In this document: one piece after another, positions 34,459 through 42,769 of the stretch | How the letters are laid out: the number at the start of each line of letters is the position of its first letter | How positions within the stretch are numbered: position 1 is the first letter of the stretch | Assembly (NCBI RefSeq): GCF_025947145.1 | Contig: NZ_CP109999.1 | Coordinates: 2,666,001-2,730,000, forward strand | DNA: 64,000 bases | Direction: 5' to 3' | DNA from: Flavobacterium sp. N1994 | GTDB lineage: Bacteria; Bacteroidota; Bacteroidia; Flavobacteriales; Flavobacteriaceae | Translations under genes and position numbers: made by a program | Notes under the pieces: model-generated | The model's input: only the letters and a program-made list of their open reading frames with translations | Databases searched by the model: none | What the model was told of the DNA's origin: nothing

Positions 34459-37143
34459 ATGAAAAATAGTATTCTTTTCTTCTTGTTTATAACGTCAATA
34501 TCTTTTTCTCAAAACATTCGTTTTGAAGGCTTAGTGCAAGACAGTAATAAGGCTCCTCTCGAAATGGCTAACATAATGGCGATGAATCTGGGCACTAAAA
34601 CTATGGATGCTTATGCTATTACCAATGATAAAGGGAAGTTTTTTCTAAATCTAAAACCAAATTCAACCTATTCCATTAAACTGAGTTACCTCGGAATGCA
34701 AAACAAAGAGATTACGGTGACCACTCAATCTCAAAATATAACGCAAAATATAATGATGGAAACGGGCGGAATAGAACTCGAGGGAGTTGAAATTGTTCGT
34801 GAAATGCCTGTTTCTATTAAAGGAGACACCATTGTTTATAATGCCGATTCGTTCAAAACTGGAACAGAAAAAAAACTAGAAGATGTCTTGAAAAAATTAC
34901 CTGGAGTTGAAGTAAATGCTGATGGCGAAGTTGAAGTAGAAGGAAAAAAAGTATCTAAACTTATGGTGGAAGGAAAAGACTTTTTTGATGGAGACACTAA
35001 ATTAGGGGTTAAAAATATTCCTGCCGATGCCATTGATAAAGTACAAGTGCTTAGAAACTACAATGAAAATTCTATCCTAAAAGGAGTTGAGAACAATCAG
35101 GATAATATAGCCATGAATATTAAACTGAAAGACGGGAAAAAGAACTTTTGGTTCGGTGACATGACCGCTGGAATAGGCGTTGGACATGTCGAAGATCGTC
35201 ATATCATAAATCCCAAAGTGTTTTATTATAGTCCAAAGTACAGTGTCAATATCATTTCCAATTTTAATAACATTGGAGAGTTGCCGTTAACGATACAAGA
35301 TTATTTTAAAATGACAGGTGGCTTCCGAAAGATGATGTCCAAAGGAGGGAGTAACTTTAATGTATCCTCCAATGATTTAGGAATATTAATGCTCAGAAAC
35401 AACCGAGCCAAAGAGATAGACACTAAGTTTGGAGCAGCTAATTTCTCCTATAACCCAACTAAAGCATGGAATATAAGTGGATTTGGTATTTTTTCAGCAT
35501 CAAAGACGCAGGTCCAAACACTATCGCAAACTACTTATTTGTCTAATAATGCTCAACAAATTAGCAACGAAAACTCGTTTCAAAACAGTAATTTTGGGTT
35601 GGCTAAGTTGAGTTCGAGTTATAAACCTACTACTGATTTTCAATTTGATTATGATGTTTTAACTAAGTTTTCAAAACAAGATGAAAATAATAATCTGACC
35701 AGAGAAACCATCATTAATTCCGTTAATTCAAACGAAAATATTTATACCAATAAAAGACAAAACCCTCTGACGATTAATCAAAATCTCGGATTGTATTATA
35801 CGAAAAATGAAAAGAATGTTTTTGTATTGGAAGCCCAACACATGTATCAATACGAAGATCCTTTTTATAATGCTAATCTTCAAACGCAACCCTTTACTTT
35901 AACGGATTATATATCAGGACAAAATAGAAACGATATCAATCAAAATCGTTTGGCCAAAACAAATAAGATCGACGCAAAGTTTGATTATTATTACATGCTA
36001 ACTCCCAAAAGCAACATTAATCTGACTATTGGAAACACTTATTCGAATCAAAATTTCAACACTCATTTATTCCAAATGTTAGATAATGGTTCCGTAAATG
36101 ATTTGAATTCGAATCAAAATAATAATCAAGTGGTTTATGGTTTTAATGATGCCTTTATTGGTCTACACTACAAAATTCTTAAAGGAAAATTCACTATTAC
36201 ACCAGGAGTAAGCTATCATTTTTATAACACCAATAGTCAGCAATTGGGGGCTTCGTTACAAAATCATTTCAATAAATTATTACCCGACTTGTTTGTGTTA
36301 TACCAAATTAAAAAGTCAGAGACACTGACCTATAATTTCTCTTTAACCAATGATTTTACAGATATCACAAAATTGGCTGAAGGCTATTTAATGTCGAGCT
36401 ATAATAGTATTTTCAGAGGGAATAGGAATTTAGAAAATGCTACATCTCAAGTCCACTCCTTGCGCTATTTCAAATACAATATGTTTAATTTTGAAAATAT
36501 TTTTGCTAATGCAACTTATACGAGAAGTGTAGATGCTGTGAAATCTAGAGTCGTTTTTGCAGGAGTAAATCAATTATCCACTCCTTATAATTCCAACTTT
36601 CCAGATGAAAATTTTTCCAGTATGGGAAGCTATGGACGTTCTTTTTTAAAGTATTATAAAGCTTCTTTAAGTGCCAATATTAATTGGTCTAAGTTTTATA
36701 ATATTATCGGAGGGGTCAACAATAGTACAGAGAGTTTTACACATACTTATACTTTAAAGACTTCTACCAATTTTAAAAAAATGCCTAATATCGAGTTAGG
36801 CTATACGTTTACCAATAATGAGTATAATCACACTACTTTTAAAACAGACAGTCCTTTTGCACGATTAGATTATTATTTCTGGGATAGCTTTGGTTGGGTA
36901 ACGGAGTATGAGTATTACCATTATTACAACAATGATAAAACGGTTGATAATCATTATGATTTCCTTTCTTCTAGTTTAGTCTATCAAAAGAAAGACAGTA
37001 AGTGGGAATATAAAATTGGAGTCAATAATTTATTAAACACAAAATCCTTGAACGATAGTAGTTTTAACCAATTTGCTGTTTCCAACTCACAGTATTTTGT
37101 TCAGCCAAGGTATATTATTTTTAGTATGAAATATAATTTATAG
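34459..37143 (+). CDS. Outer-membrane beta-barrel protein with carboxypeptidase-regulatory and plug-like domains (TonB-receptor-like)
   Basis: An 894-residue protein with a signal peptide (KNSILFFLFITSISFSQ). Residues 20-110 form a carboxypeptidase-regulatory-like domain (RFEGLVQDSNKAPLEMANI). A plug-like segment follows (VSIKGDTIVYNADSF, LEDVLKKLPGVEVNADGEV, VEGKDFFDGDTKLGVKNIPA), then about 600 residues of barrel strands ending IIFSMKYNL. It is typical of the outer-membrane partners of GLPGLI proteins. No TonB box was recognised. Substrate unknown. Confidence 0.85.
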   Translation: MKNSILFFLFITSISFSQNIRFEGLVQDSNKAPLEMANIMAMNLGTKTMDAYAITNDKGKFFLNLKPNSTYSIKLSYLGMQNKEITVTTQSQNITQNIMMETGGIELEGVEIVREMPVSIKGDTIVYNADSFKTGTEKKLEDVLKKLPGVEVNADGEVEVEGKKVSKLMVEGKDFFDGDTKLGVKNIPADAIDKVQVLRNYNENSILKGVENNQDNIAMNIKLKDGKKNFWFGDMTAGIGVGHVEDRHIINPKVFYYSPKYSVNIISNFNNIGELPLTIQDYFKMTGGFRKMMSKGGSNFNVSSNDLGILMLRNNRAKEIDTKFGAANFSYNPTKAWNISGFGIFSASKTQVQTLSQTTYLSNNAQQISNENSFQNSNFGLAKLSSSYKPTTDFQFDYDVLTKFSKQDENNNLTRETIINSVNSNENIYTNKRQNPLTINQNLGLYYTKNEKNVFVLEAQHMYQYEDPFYNANLQTQPFTLTDYISGQNRNDINQNRLAKTNKIDAKFDYYYMLTPKSNINLTIGNTYSNQNFNTHLFQMLDNGSVNDLNSNQNNNQVVYGFNDAFIGLHYKILKGKFTITPGVSYHFYNTNSQQLGASLQNHFNKLLPDLFVLYQIKKSETLTYNFSLTNDFTDITKLAEGYLMSSYNSIFRGNRNLENATSQVHSLRYFKYNMFNFENIFANATYTRSVDAVKSRVVFAGVNQLSTPYNSNFPDENFSSMGSYGRSFLKYYKASLSANINWSKFYNIIGGVNNSTESFTHTYTLKTSTNFKKMPNIELGYTFTNNEYNHTTFKTDSPFARLDYYFWDSFGWVTEYEYYHYYNNDKTVDNHYDFLSSSLVYQKKDSKWEYKIGVNNLLNTKSLNDSSFNQFAVSNSQYFVQPRYIIFSMKYNL

Positions 37144-37147
37144 CAAT

Positions 37148-37177
37148 AAAAAACCAGCTCATTGAGCTGGTTTTTTT
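37148..37177. terminator. Bidirectional terminator between the barrel-protein gene and metK
   Basis: AAACCAGCTC pairs with GAGCTGGTTT around ATT, with A- and T-runs on each side. It separates two convergent genes. Confidence 0.9.
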
Positions 37178-37196
37178 ATAAGAAGGAGTTTCAGAT

Positions 37197-38447
37197 TTAT
37201 AATCCGAAAGCTGCTTTTACTTTATCTACATAATCCAATTTCTCCCAAGTAAATAACTCTACCGTTACTGTTTTTGGAGCTCCATTTGGTAATTGGAAAG
37301 TTTTAGTAACCGTTTCTGGCGTTCTTCCCATGTGACCATAAGCAGCAGTTTCGCTGTAAATAGGATTTCTTAATTTCAAACGTTGTTCAATAAAGTACGG
37401 ACGCATATCAAATACGTTTTCAACTACTTTACTGATTTCTCCGTCAGTTAAATTTACTTTTGAAGTTCCGTAAGTTACTACGTTAATAGAAGTTGGTTTT
37501 GCTACTCCAATCGCATAAGAAACCTGAACCAAAACTTCGTCACACAATCCAGCAGCTACTAAGTTTTTAGCAATATGACGTGTTGCATAAGCAGCAGAAC
37601 GGTCAACTTTTGATGGGTCTTTTCCAGAGAATGCTCCACCACCGTGAGCTCCTTTACCACCATAAGTATCTACAATGATTTTTCTTCCAGTTAAACCTGT
37701 ATCTCCGTGAGGTCCACCAATTACGAATTTTCCTGTTGGATTGATGTGGTAGGTAATTTGGTCATTGAAAAAATGAGCATATTGCGGGTATTTTGCTTTA
37801 ATTCTTGGAATCAAAATGCCAACTAAATCGCTTTTAATTTTAGCTAACATTTCAGCTTCGGCAGCAAAATCATCATGCTGAGTAGAAATTACAATGGCAT
37901 CAATTCTTTGTGGTTTGTTGTCATCAGAATACTCTAAAGTCACTTGTGACTTAGCGTCTGGACGTAAGTATTTAATTTCGTTATTTTCTCTTCTTAAATT
38001 GGCTAATTCAATTAACAAAGCATGAGACAAATCTAAAGCCAATGGCATATAGTTTTCCGTTTCATTAGTGGCATAACCAAACATCATTCCTTGGTCACCA
38101 GCACCTTGCTCTTCTTTACTTGCTCTATCAACTCCTTGATTAATATCAGCAGATTGTTCATGAATTGCAGATAAAACACCACAAGAATCAGCTTCAAACA
38201 TATACTCGCTTTTAGTATATCCAATTTTTCTGATTACTTCTCTTGCAATAGATTGTACATCAAGATAAGTACTTGATTTTACTTCTCCTGCCAAAATCAC
38301 TTGACCAGTAGTAACCAATGTTTCGCAAGCTACTTTTGAATCAGCATCAAATGCCAAAAAGTTATCAATTAATGCATCAGAAATTTGGTCTGCAACTTTG
38401 TCTGGATGTCCTTCACTCACTGACTCCGACGTAAATAAATAAGCCAT
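37197..38447 (-). CDS. metK: S-adenosylmethionine synthase
   Basis: Makes SAM from methionine and ATP. The 416-residue protein has the three-domain fold with [20 protein letters not shown], the ATP/metal hexapeptide region [56 protein letters not shown] and [10 protein letters not shown] near the end. A TACATTTG promoter element at 38583-38590 predicts a leader of roughly 130 nucleotides with hairpins. It is divergent from the metY leader region. Confidence 0.97.
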   Translation of the reverse strand: MAYLFTSESVSEGHPDKVADQISDALIDNFLAFDADSKVACETLVTTGQVILAGEVKSSTYLDVQSIAREVIRKIGYTKSEYMFEADSCGVLSAIHEQSADINQGVDRASKEEQGAGDQGMMFGYATNETENYMPLALDLSHALLIELANLRRENNEIKYLRPDAKSQVTLEYSDDNKPQRIDAIVISTQHDDFAAEAEMLAKIKSDLVGILIPRIKAKYPQYAHFFNDQITYHINPTGKFVIGGPHGDTGLTGRKIIVDTYGGKGAHGGGAFSGKDPSKVDRSAAYATRHIAKNLVAAGLCDEVLVQVSYAIGVAKPTSINVVTYGTSKVNLTDGEISKVVENVFDMRPYFIEQRLKLRNPIYSETAAYGHMGRTPETVTKTFQLPNGAPKTVTVELFTWEKLDYVDKVKAAFGL

Positions 38448-38577
38448 AACTATATTTTAGTTTTATATTAATTGTTGTAAAAATAAGGAAGATTGCTTTG
38501 AAAGCTAAAGGAGAGTTTCTGCTTTAGCATTTTTTAACGAGGTTGCAATCAGTTCAAATTTTTCCTCCCATTTTTTC
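38448..38577 (-). promoter_or_regulatory. Structured metK leader, class not recognised
   Basis: The predicted leader contains GCTAAAG/CTTTAGC (11-base loop) overlapping a second small hairpin GCTTT/AAAGC, plus an upstream ATG followed after four codons by a stop. Its GGAGG, GCAACC and TGCTAAAGC strings recall the order of SAM-I motifs, but no P1 helix was found. With the 194 bases beyond it (38578-38771) this makes up the 324-base gap between metK and the first metY leader peptide. Confidence 0.3.
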
Positions 38578-38582
38578 GTGTG

Positions 38583-38590
38583 CAAATGTA
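38583..38590 (-). promoter_or_regulatory. TAnnTTTG promoter -7 element for metK
   Basis: The minus strand reads TACATTTG, 135 bases before the metK ATG, implying a long structured leader (about 38448-38577). Confidence 0.55.
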
Positions 38591-38718
38591 TAAAGACTAT
38601 TTAGAATATAAAAAACTATTTTACTTTTTTTATTTTTTTTATGATTGTTTAAAAAATCTAAATACGTAGTATTTAAATATATATAAACAAATCTCAAATG
38701 TTAAATTTTCAAATTAAG

Positions 38719-38750
38719 TTTGGTCAATTGAAAAATAGTTCAGAAGTTTG
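38719..38750 (+). promoter_or_regulatory. Probable promoter of the metY leader transcript
   Basis: TTTG (38719-38722), 20 bases, then GAAGTTTG (38743-38750, one mismatch to TAnnTTTG). A perfect TAAGTTTG also occurs at 38715-38722. Either would start transcription upstream of the first leader peptide. Confidence 0.4.
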
Positions 38751-38771
38751 CTCCAACAAAAAACAACAAAA

Positions 38772-38840
38772 ATGAAATTTACAATGTGCCATATGTGTTG
38801 CATGATGCCGGAAACTTCCGCAGAGCTCACTATTGCATAA
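38772..38840 (+). CDS. Met/Cys-rich leader peptide 1 of the metY operon
   Basis: A 22-codon ORF with MKFTMCHMCCMM as its first 12 residues: 5 Met and 3 Cys. It ends in ELTIA and stops at 38840, 28 bases before a terminator. The bases CCGCAGAG inside its codons 16-18 (38818-38825) repeat the 3' arm of that terminator; GCAGAG (38820-38825) can pair with CTCTGC of the terminator's 5' arm (38872-38877). This is the layout of a trp/his-type attenuator in which ribosome stalling at Met or Cys codons frees the antiterminator strand. Sequence facts are seen directly; the mechanism is inferred. Confidence 0.8.
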   Translation: MKFTMCHMCCMMPETSAELTIA

Positions 38841-38868
38841 TTTTAAATATTTAAAATATATACAATTG

Positions 38869-38897
38869 AACCTCTGCAAACCGCAGAGGTTTTTTTA
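38869..38897 (+). terminator. Attenuator terminator 1 of the metY leader
   Basis: AACCTCTGC (38869-38877) pairs with GCAGAGGTT (38883-38891) around AAACC and runs into eight T. It lies between two leader peptides and 249 bases upstream of metY. Confidence 0.9.
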
Positions 38898-38940
38898 TTT
38901 AAAAGAAATTCAAAAAGCAATAAAATTAAAAAATAAAATA

Positions 38941-39039
38941 ATGAACGGAACAGGAAAAAATATGATGATGAACAACATGATGATGCATATGATGTGTTGT
39001 TGTATTGGCATACCCTGTTACCAAAAGTTGAGCACTTAG
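38941..39039 (+). CDS. Met/Cys-rich leader peptide 2 of the metY operon
   Basis: A 32-codon ORF beginning MNGTGKN. Codons 8-21 read MMMNNMMMHMMCCC, and a fourth Cys is at codon 26, giving 9 Met and 4 Cys in all. TTACCAAA (39018-39025), just after the Met/Cys run, pairs over 8 bases with TTTGGTAA (39069-39076), the 5' arm and loop of terminator 2. A ribosome stalled on the run would leave that strand free; one that reaches the stop at 39039 would cover it. It is the second of two consecutive attenuators. A metal-binding peptide is the alternative reading but would not explain the paired terminator. Confidence 0.85.
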   Translation: MNGTGKNMMMNNMMMHMMCCCIGIPCYQKLST

Positions 39040-39061
39040 TCGTAGTATAGCTACTTCCTAA

Positions 39062-39098
39062 AAGTCCCTTTGGTAAGCCATCCAAAGGGACTTTTTTT
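39062..39098 (+). terminator. Attenuator terminator 2 of the metY leader
   Basis: AAGTCCCTTTGG (39062-39073) pairs perfectly with CCAAAGGGACTT (39082-39093) around an 8-base loop and runs into seven T, 48 bases before the metY ATG. Confidence 0.93.
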
Positions 39099-39145
39099 AT
39101 TTCAAAAAAAAAATCTAAATAGTTAAACAATTAAAATTCTAAATC

Positions 39146-40438
39146 ATGAGCACACAAAAATTTGCAACAAACGCATTACACGCAGGACACGACGTTACTA
39201 AAAACGCAGGAACCAGAGCCGTTCCAATCTACCAAACGACTTCGTATGTATTTAATAATTCAGACCATGCTGCCAATCTTTTTGGACTAGCTGAAGCCGG
39301 ATTCATTTACACTCGTTTGAACAACCCAACAAACGATATTCTTGAACAACGCTTAGCGGCACTCGAAGGCGGAATCGGAGCAGTAGTTACGGCATCAGGA
39401 ACTTCAGCAATTGCAACGACCTTGTTGGTTTTACTAAAAGCGGGTGATCACATTGTAGCCTCCAATAGCTTGTACGGAGGAACCTATAATCTGCTGAAAG
39501 TAACTTTGCCAAGATTAGGCATTACAACAACTTTCGTCGATCCATCTAATCCAGAAAACTTTACCAAAGCAGCGCAAGAAAACACAAGAGCTTTTTTCGC
39601 CGAAAGTTTAGGAAACCCAAAATTAGATGTGTTGGATTTGAAAGCTATTTCTAAAGAAGCCAAAGCCTTCAAAGTGCCTTTTATTGTTGATAATACTGTA
39701 GCAACACCCTTTTTGCTGAACCCAATTCAATATGGCGCCGATATCGTTATTCATTCGTTAACCAAATACATCACAGGAAACGGAACTTCATTAGGAGGTG
39801 TAATCATTGATGCTGGAAACTTCGATTGGAGCAATGGGAAATTCCCTGAATTTACAGAGCCATCAGCAGGTTATCACGGATTAAAATACTACGAAGCTCT
39901 TGGAGCAGCCTCATTTATTGCCAAAGTAAGAATCGAAGGGTTACGCGATTTCGGAGCAGCATTAAGTCCGTTTAACGCTTTCCAAACCATTCAAGGATTA
40001 GAAACTTTAGAAATTAGAATCAAGAAACACAGTGAAAATGCTTTGGCTTTAGCCCAATGGTTACAAACGCAAGAGCAAGTAGCTTGGGTAAATTATCCTG
40101 GATTAGCATCATCTAAATACAAAGACTTAGCCGATGAATATTTACCAAAAGGAAAAAGCGGCATCGTAACCTTCGGGTTAAAAGGAGGATTCGAAGCTGC
40201 CAAAAAAGTCGCTGATGGCACTAAATTATTCTCTTTGCTTGCCAATATTGGCGATACAAAATCGCTTATCATCCATCCAGCTAGCACTACGCATCAACAA
40301 TTATCTGACGCCGAACAGGAAACTACAGGAGTGACTAAAGATTTAATCCGCCTCTCAGTAGGTTTAGAAGATATTGAAGATTTGAAAGCCGATTTGAAAG
40401 CGGTTTTTGTAACCCTAAAGACGCCTCAACTTATATAA
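39146..40438 (+). CDS. metY: O-acetylhomoserine sulfhydrylase (aminocarboxypropyltransferase)
   Basis: PLP enzyme that makes homocysteine from O-acetylhomoserine and sulfide. The 430-residue length fits MetY rather than the approximately 390-residue MetB/MetC. Motifs: TNALHAGHDVTKNAGTRAVP, IYQTTSYVF, TRLNNPTNDILEQRLAALEGG, ASGTSAI, PFIVDNTVATPFL, and IVIHSLTKYITGNG with the PLP lysine. It is preceded by two Met/Cys leader-peptide attenuators and followed by metX and hom, so the three genes turn aspartate semialdehyde into homocysteine. Confidence 0.95.
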   Translation: MSTQKFATNALHAGHDVTKNAGTRAVPIYQTTSYVFNNSDHAANLFGLAEAGFIYTRLNNPTNDILEQRLAALEGGIGAVVTASGTSAIATTLLVLLKAGDHIVASNSLYGGTYNLLKVTLPRLGITTTFVDPSNPENFTKAAQENTRAFFAESLGNPKLDVLDLKAISKEAKAFKVPFIVDNTVATPFLLNPIQYGADIVIHSLTKYITGNGTSLGGVIIDAGNFDWSNGKFPEFTEPSAGYHGLKYYEALGAASFIAKVRIEGLRDFGAALSPFNAFQTIQGLETLEIRIKKHSENALALAQWLQTQEQVAWVNYPGLASSKYKDLADEYLPKGKSGIVTFGLKGGFEAAKKVADGTKLFSLLANIGDTKSLIIHPASTTHQQLSDAEQETTGVTKDLIRLSVGLEDIEDLKADLKAVFVTLKTPQLI

Positions 40439-40486
40439 TAAAGAAATTGAAGATAAAACCAATTGGTTAGGTTTGGTTTGTTTGTT

Positions 40487-40524
40487 AAGACTGTCTTCAA
40501 AGTTGAGGTTGAAGGCAGTCTTTT
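40487..40524 (+). terminator. Strong intercistronic hairpin between metY and metX
   Basis: AAGACTGTCTTCAA (40487-40500) pairs with TTGAAGGCAGTCTT (40509-40522) over 14 positions with one G-T wobble. Only four T follow, then A-rich sequence, so it may be a weak terminator or an mRNA-processing or stability element. It ends 14 bases before the metX ATG. Confidence 0.6.
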
Positions 40525-40537
40525 AAAAAAAATTGTT

Positions 40538-41542
40538 ATGAAAAAGAATTTAGAAAAAATAGACCTGTTCATTTTTGATTTAGAAAACGGAAAACGAAGA
40601 CCGTATATTCCGCTGTTCTATCAGACCTTTGGTCAGCCCATAGGGTCGGCGCCAGTCGTAGTAGTTAACCATGCGCTTACAGGAAACTCCAATGTTACCG
40701 GAGAAAATGGCTGGTGGAATGATTTAATTGGCGAAGATAAAACTGTCGACACCAATTATTTTACAGTCATTTCGTTTAATATCCCTGGAAATGGGTACGA
40801 TAATATTTTTGGAAATTTAATCACTTCTTATCAAGATTTTACCATTAGAGATGTGGCTCGAATTTTTTGGGAAGGTTTGTCTTTCCTCAAAATTGAATCT
40901 GTTTTTGCTGTTATTGGAGGAAGTTTAGGAGGAGCTGTGGCCTGGGAAATGGCAACTTTAAAACCAAAATCAATAGAAAACTTAATTCCGATTGCAACCG
41001 ATTGGAAAGCTACTGATTGGGTTATTGCCAATGTTTTGATTCAGGATCAAATTCTCAATAATTCAGATGATCCTATTGCCGATGCACGCCTGCATGCTAT
41101 GTTGTTGTATAGAACGCCTCAATCTATTAACAAACGTTTTCAACGAAATAAATTCAAAGATTCTGAGGTGTTTCAAATAGAGAATTGGTTGGCCAATCAC
41201 GGAGTCAAACTCAAAAACCGTTTTCGCTTATCCGCTTATAAATTGATGAATCATTTGCTTAAAACGAATGATATTACTCGAGATAGAAATGATTTTTTGG
41301 TGGTGACCAAAGCAATTCAGTCCAATATTTATATTGTTGCAGTTGATACGGACTACTTTTTTATCCCAGATGAAAATCGGGAAACGTATGAAGTCTTGAA
41401 ATCAATAAAAGAAAATGTGTTTTATCAAGAAATACATTCTATTCATGGTCACGATGCATTCCTAATAGAATTCGAACAATTAACCCAAATTTTAGCCCCC
41501 ATTTTTAACATTAAAAAACAACAAAGTTATGTCAGTGCTTAG
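40538..41542 (+). CDS. metX: Homoserine O-acetyltransferase-like alpha/beta hydrolase
   Basis: Acetylates homoserine for MetY. The 334-residue protein starts MKKNLEKIDLFIFDLENGK at 40538; a longer in-frame reading from 40463 passes through the hairpin and is rejected. MetX features: VVVVNHALTGNSNVTGENGW, nucleophile elbow VIGGSLGGAVAWEMA (Ser), NIPGNGYDNIFG, VAVDTDYFFIPD (Asp) and SIHGHDAFLIE (His). It lies between metY and hom and overlaps hom by 14 bases. Confidence 0.85.
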   Translation: MKKNLEKIDLFIFDLENGKRRPYIPLFYQTFGQPIGSAPVVVVNHALTGNSNVTGENGWWNDLIGEDKTVDTNYFTVISFNIPGNGYDNIFGNLITSYQDFTIRDVARIFWEGLSFLKIESVFAVIGGSLGGAVAWEMATLKPKSIENLIPIATDWKATDWVIANVLIQDQILNNSDDPIADARLHAMLLYRTPQSINKRFQRNKFKDSEVFQIENWLANHGVKLKNRFRLSAYKLMNHLLKTNDITRDRNDFLVVTKAIQSNIYIVAVDTDYFFIPDENRETYEVLKSIKENVFYQEIHSIHGHDAFLIEFEQLTQILAPIFNIKKQQSYVSA

Positions 41543-42629
41543 AATTAATATCGTTCTCTTTGGTATCGGCAATGTCGGTAGCACTTTAATCAATCAGGTT
41601 ATTGAAAGTCAAAAATTCTTTCTAGAAAAAAGAAACATCGACCTACGGTTTCCCATTATTACCAACTCTACTTTAGCCTTTTTTGAAAAAGACGGACTAA
41701 AAAATCAATGGGAAGCCAACTTTGCCCAATCTGCTATTCCATTCCGAATTGAAGATATCATCGAATACGTTCAGGAACAACAATTGGAAAACTTGATTGC
41801 CGTTGATGCTACAGCCAGTGCAGATATCATCAAAAATTATATTCCACTTATTCAAAACGGATTTGATATTGTGGCAGCCAATAAAAAAGCCAATACGCTA
41901 CATACTGATTTTTACAAAGAGTTAAGAAGAAATCTTAAGAAATATGATAAGACATTTTTATATGAAACGAATGTCGGTGCTGGATTACCTGTCGTTAAAA
42001 CCATTAAAGACTTGTATTTATCTGGTGAAGAAATCACTAAAATTCGAGGTGTTTTTTCCGGTTCTGTAAGTTATATTTTTAATCGATTTTCTGAAGAAGA
42101 ACTTCCGTTTTCAAAAATTTTAGCACAAGCCGAAAAAATCGGATTAACCGAACCCGATTCAAGAGAAGATTTATCCGGAAATGATGTAGCTAGAAAGTTG
42201 TTGATTTTAGCACGAGAAATAGAACAACAACTTGAGTTTTCTGATATCAAAATTGAATCCCTTTTGCTTCCAAATCTTAATGAAAAAAATTCCAAAGCCG
42301 ACTATTCGGTCAACAAACAATTATTTGATAAGCCATTCCAAATCGCCAAAATCACGCAAGCTGAAAATCAAGTTTTACGTTATGTGGGCGAACTCGATGT
42401 AACATCAAAGCAAGTAGAAGTCAAATTAATTTCTGTTCCCAAAAGTTCTGCTTTAGGGCAACTAAAAGGAGCAGACAATCTAATTGAAATTTACACCAAA
42501 TCTTATGGAGAGATTCCAATTGTTATTCAAGGAGCTGGAGCCGGAAAGCAAGTCACTGCTCGAGGAGTTTTGATAGATATTCTTAAAGTAGCCGAAAAAA
42601 TTAAAATTAAAGAAGCGGTTTGGTTGTAA
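41529..42629 (+). CDS. hom: Homoserine dehydrogenase
   Basis: Reduces aspartate semialdehyde to homoserine. The 366-residue protein has an N-terminal Rossmann fold (INIVLFGIGNVGSTLINQV), IVAANKKANTLHTDFYKEL, YETNVGAGLPVVKTIKDL, IRGVFSGSVSYIFNRF, and GLTEPDSREDLSGNDVARKL, which is the catalytic Lys/Asp region. The C-terminus (IVIQGAGAGKQVTARGVLID) is typical. It lacks an aspartokinase and a recognisable ACT domain. Its start overlaps the end of metX, so translation is coupled. Confidence 0.93.
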   Translation: MSVLRINIVLFGIGNVGSTLINQVIESQKFFLEKRNIDLRFPIITNSTLAFFEKDGLKNQWEANFAQSAIPFRIEDIIEYVQEQQLENLIAVDATASADIIKNYIPLIQNGFDIVAANKKANTLHTDFYKELRRNLKKYDKTFLYETNVGAGLPVVKTIKDLYLSGEEITKIRGVFSGSVSYIFNRFSEEELPFSKILAQAEKIGLTEPDSREDLSGNDVARKLLILAREIEQQLEFSDIKIESLLLPNLNEKNSKADYSVNKQLFDKPFQIAKITQAENQVLRYVGELDVTSKQVEVKLISVPKSSALGQLKGADNLIEIYTKSYGEIPIVIQGAGAGKQVTARGVLIDILKVAEKIKIKEAVWL

Positions 42630-42769
42630 TTTTTTTTATTTAGGATACATATTTTTATCATACAATATGCTGATGTTAACTCTTGGTCGAGTATTTATGC
42701 TGATTAAAGATTTGTTATGATGAATAAAAAATAAAAAAATTATTTTCGATTAAATTTAAAAAATATCTT

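Noticed and set aside
38518..38555. Plus-strand terminator (GCTAAAG..CTTTAGC then T6) upstream of metY
   Set aside because: It resembles a plus-strand terminator, but no plus-strand transcript is expected there; it is more likely part of the metK leader structure.
38941..39039. Leader peptide 2 as a Cu/metal-binding metallothionein-like protein
   Set aside because: Met, His and Cys could bind copper, but the immediately following terminator, the matching antiterminator strand, and a second similar unit upstream fit attenuation much better. It cannot be fully excluded.
38843..39130. 95-codon minus-strand ORF across the metY leader
   Set aside because: It exists only because the terminator and the Met/Cys runs lack stops on the other strand; it has no plausible start signal and no conserved features.
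40463..40537. Longer N-terminus for MetX
   Set aside because: The extension starts at TTG and is encoded by the 14-bp intercistronic hairpin; MetX homology begins at MKKNLEK.
42630..42769. Possible leader peptide before the T9SS-substrate gene
   Set aside because: No short ORF with biased composition and no terminator before the gene.
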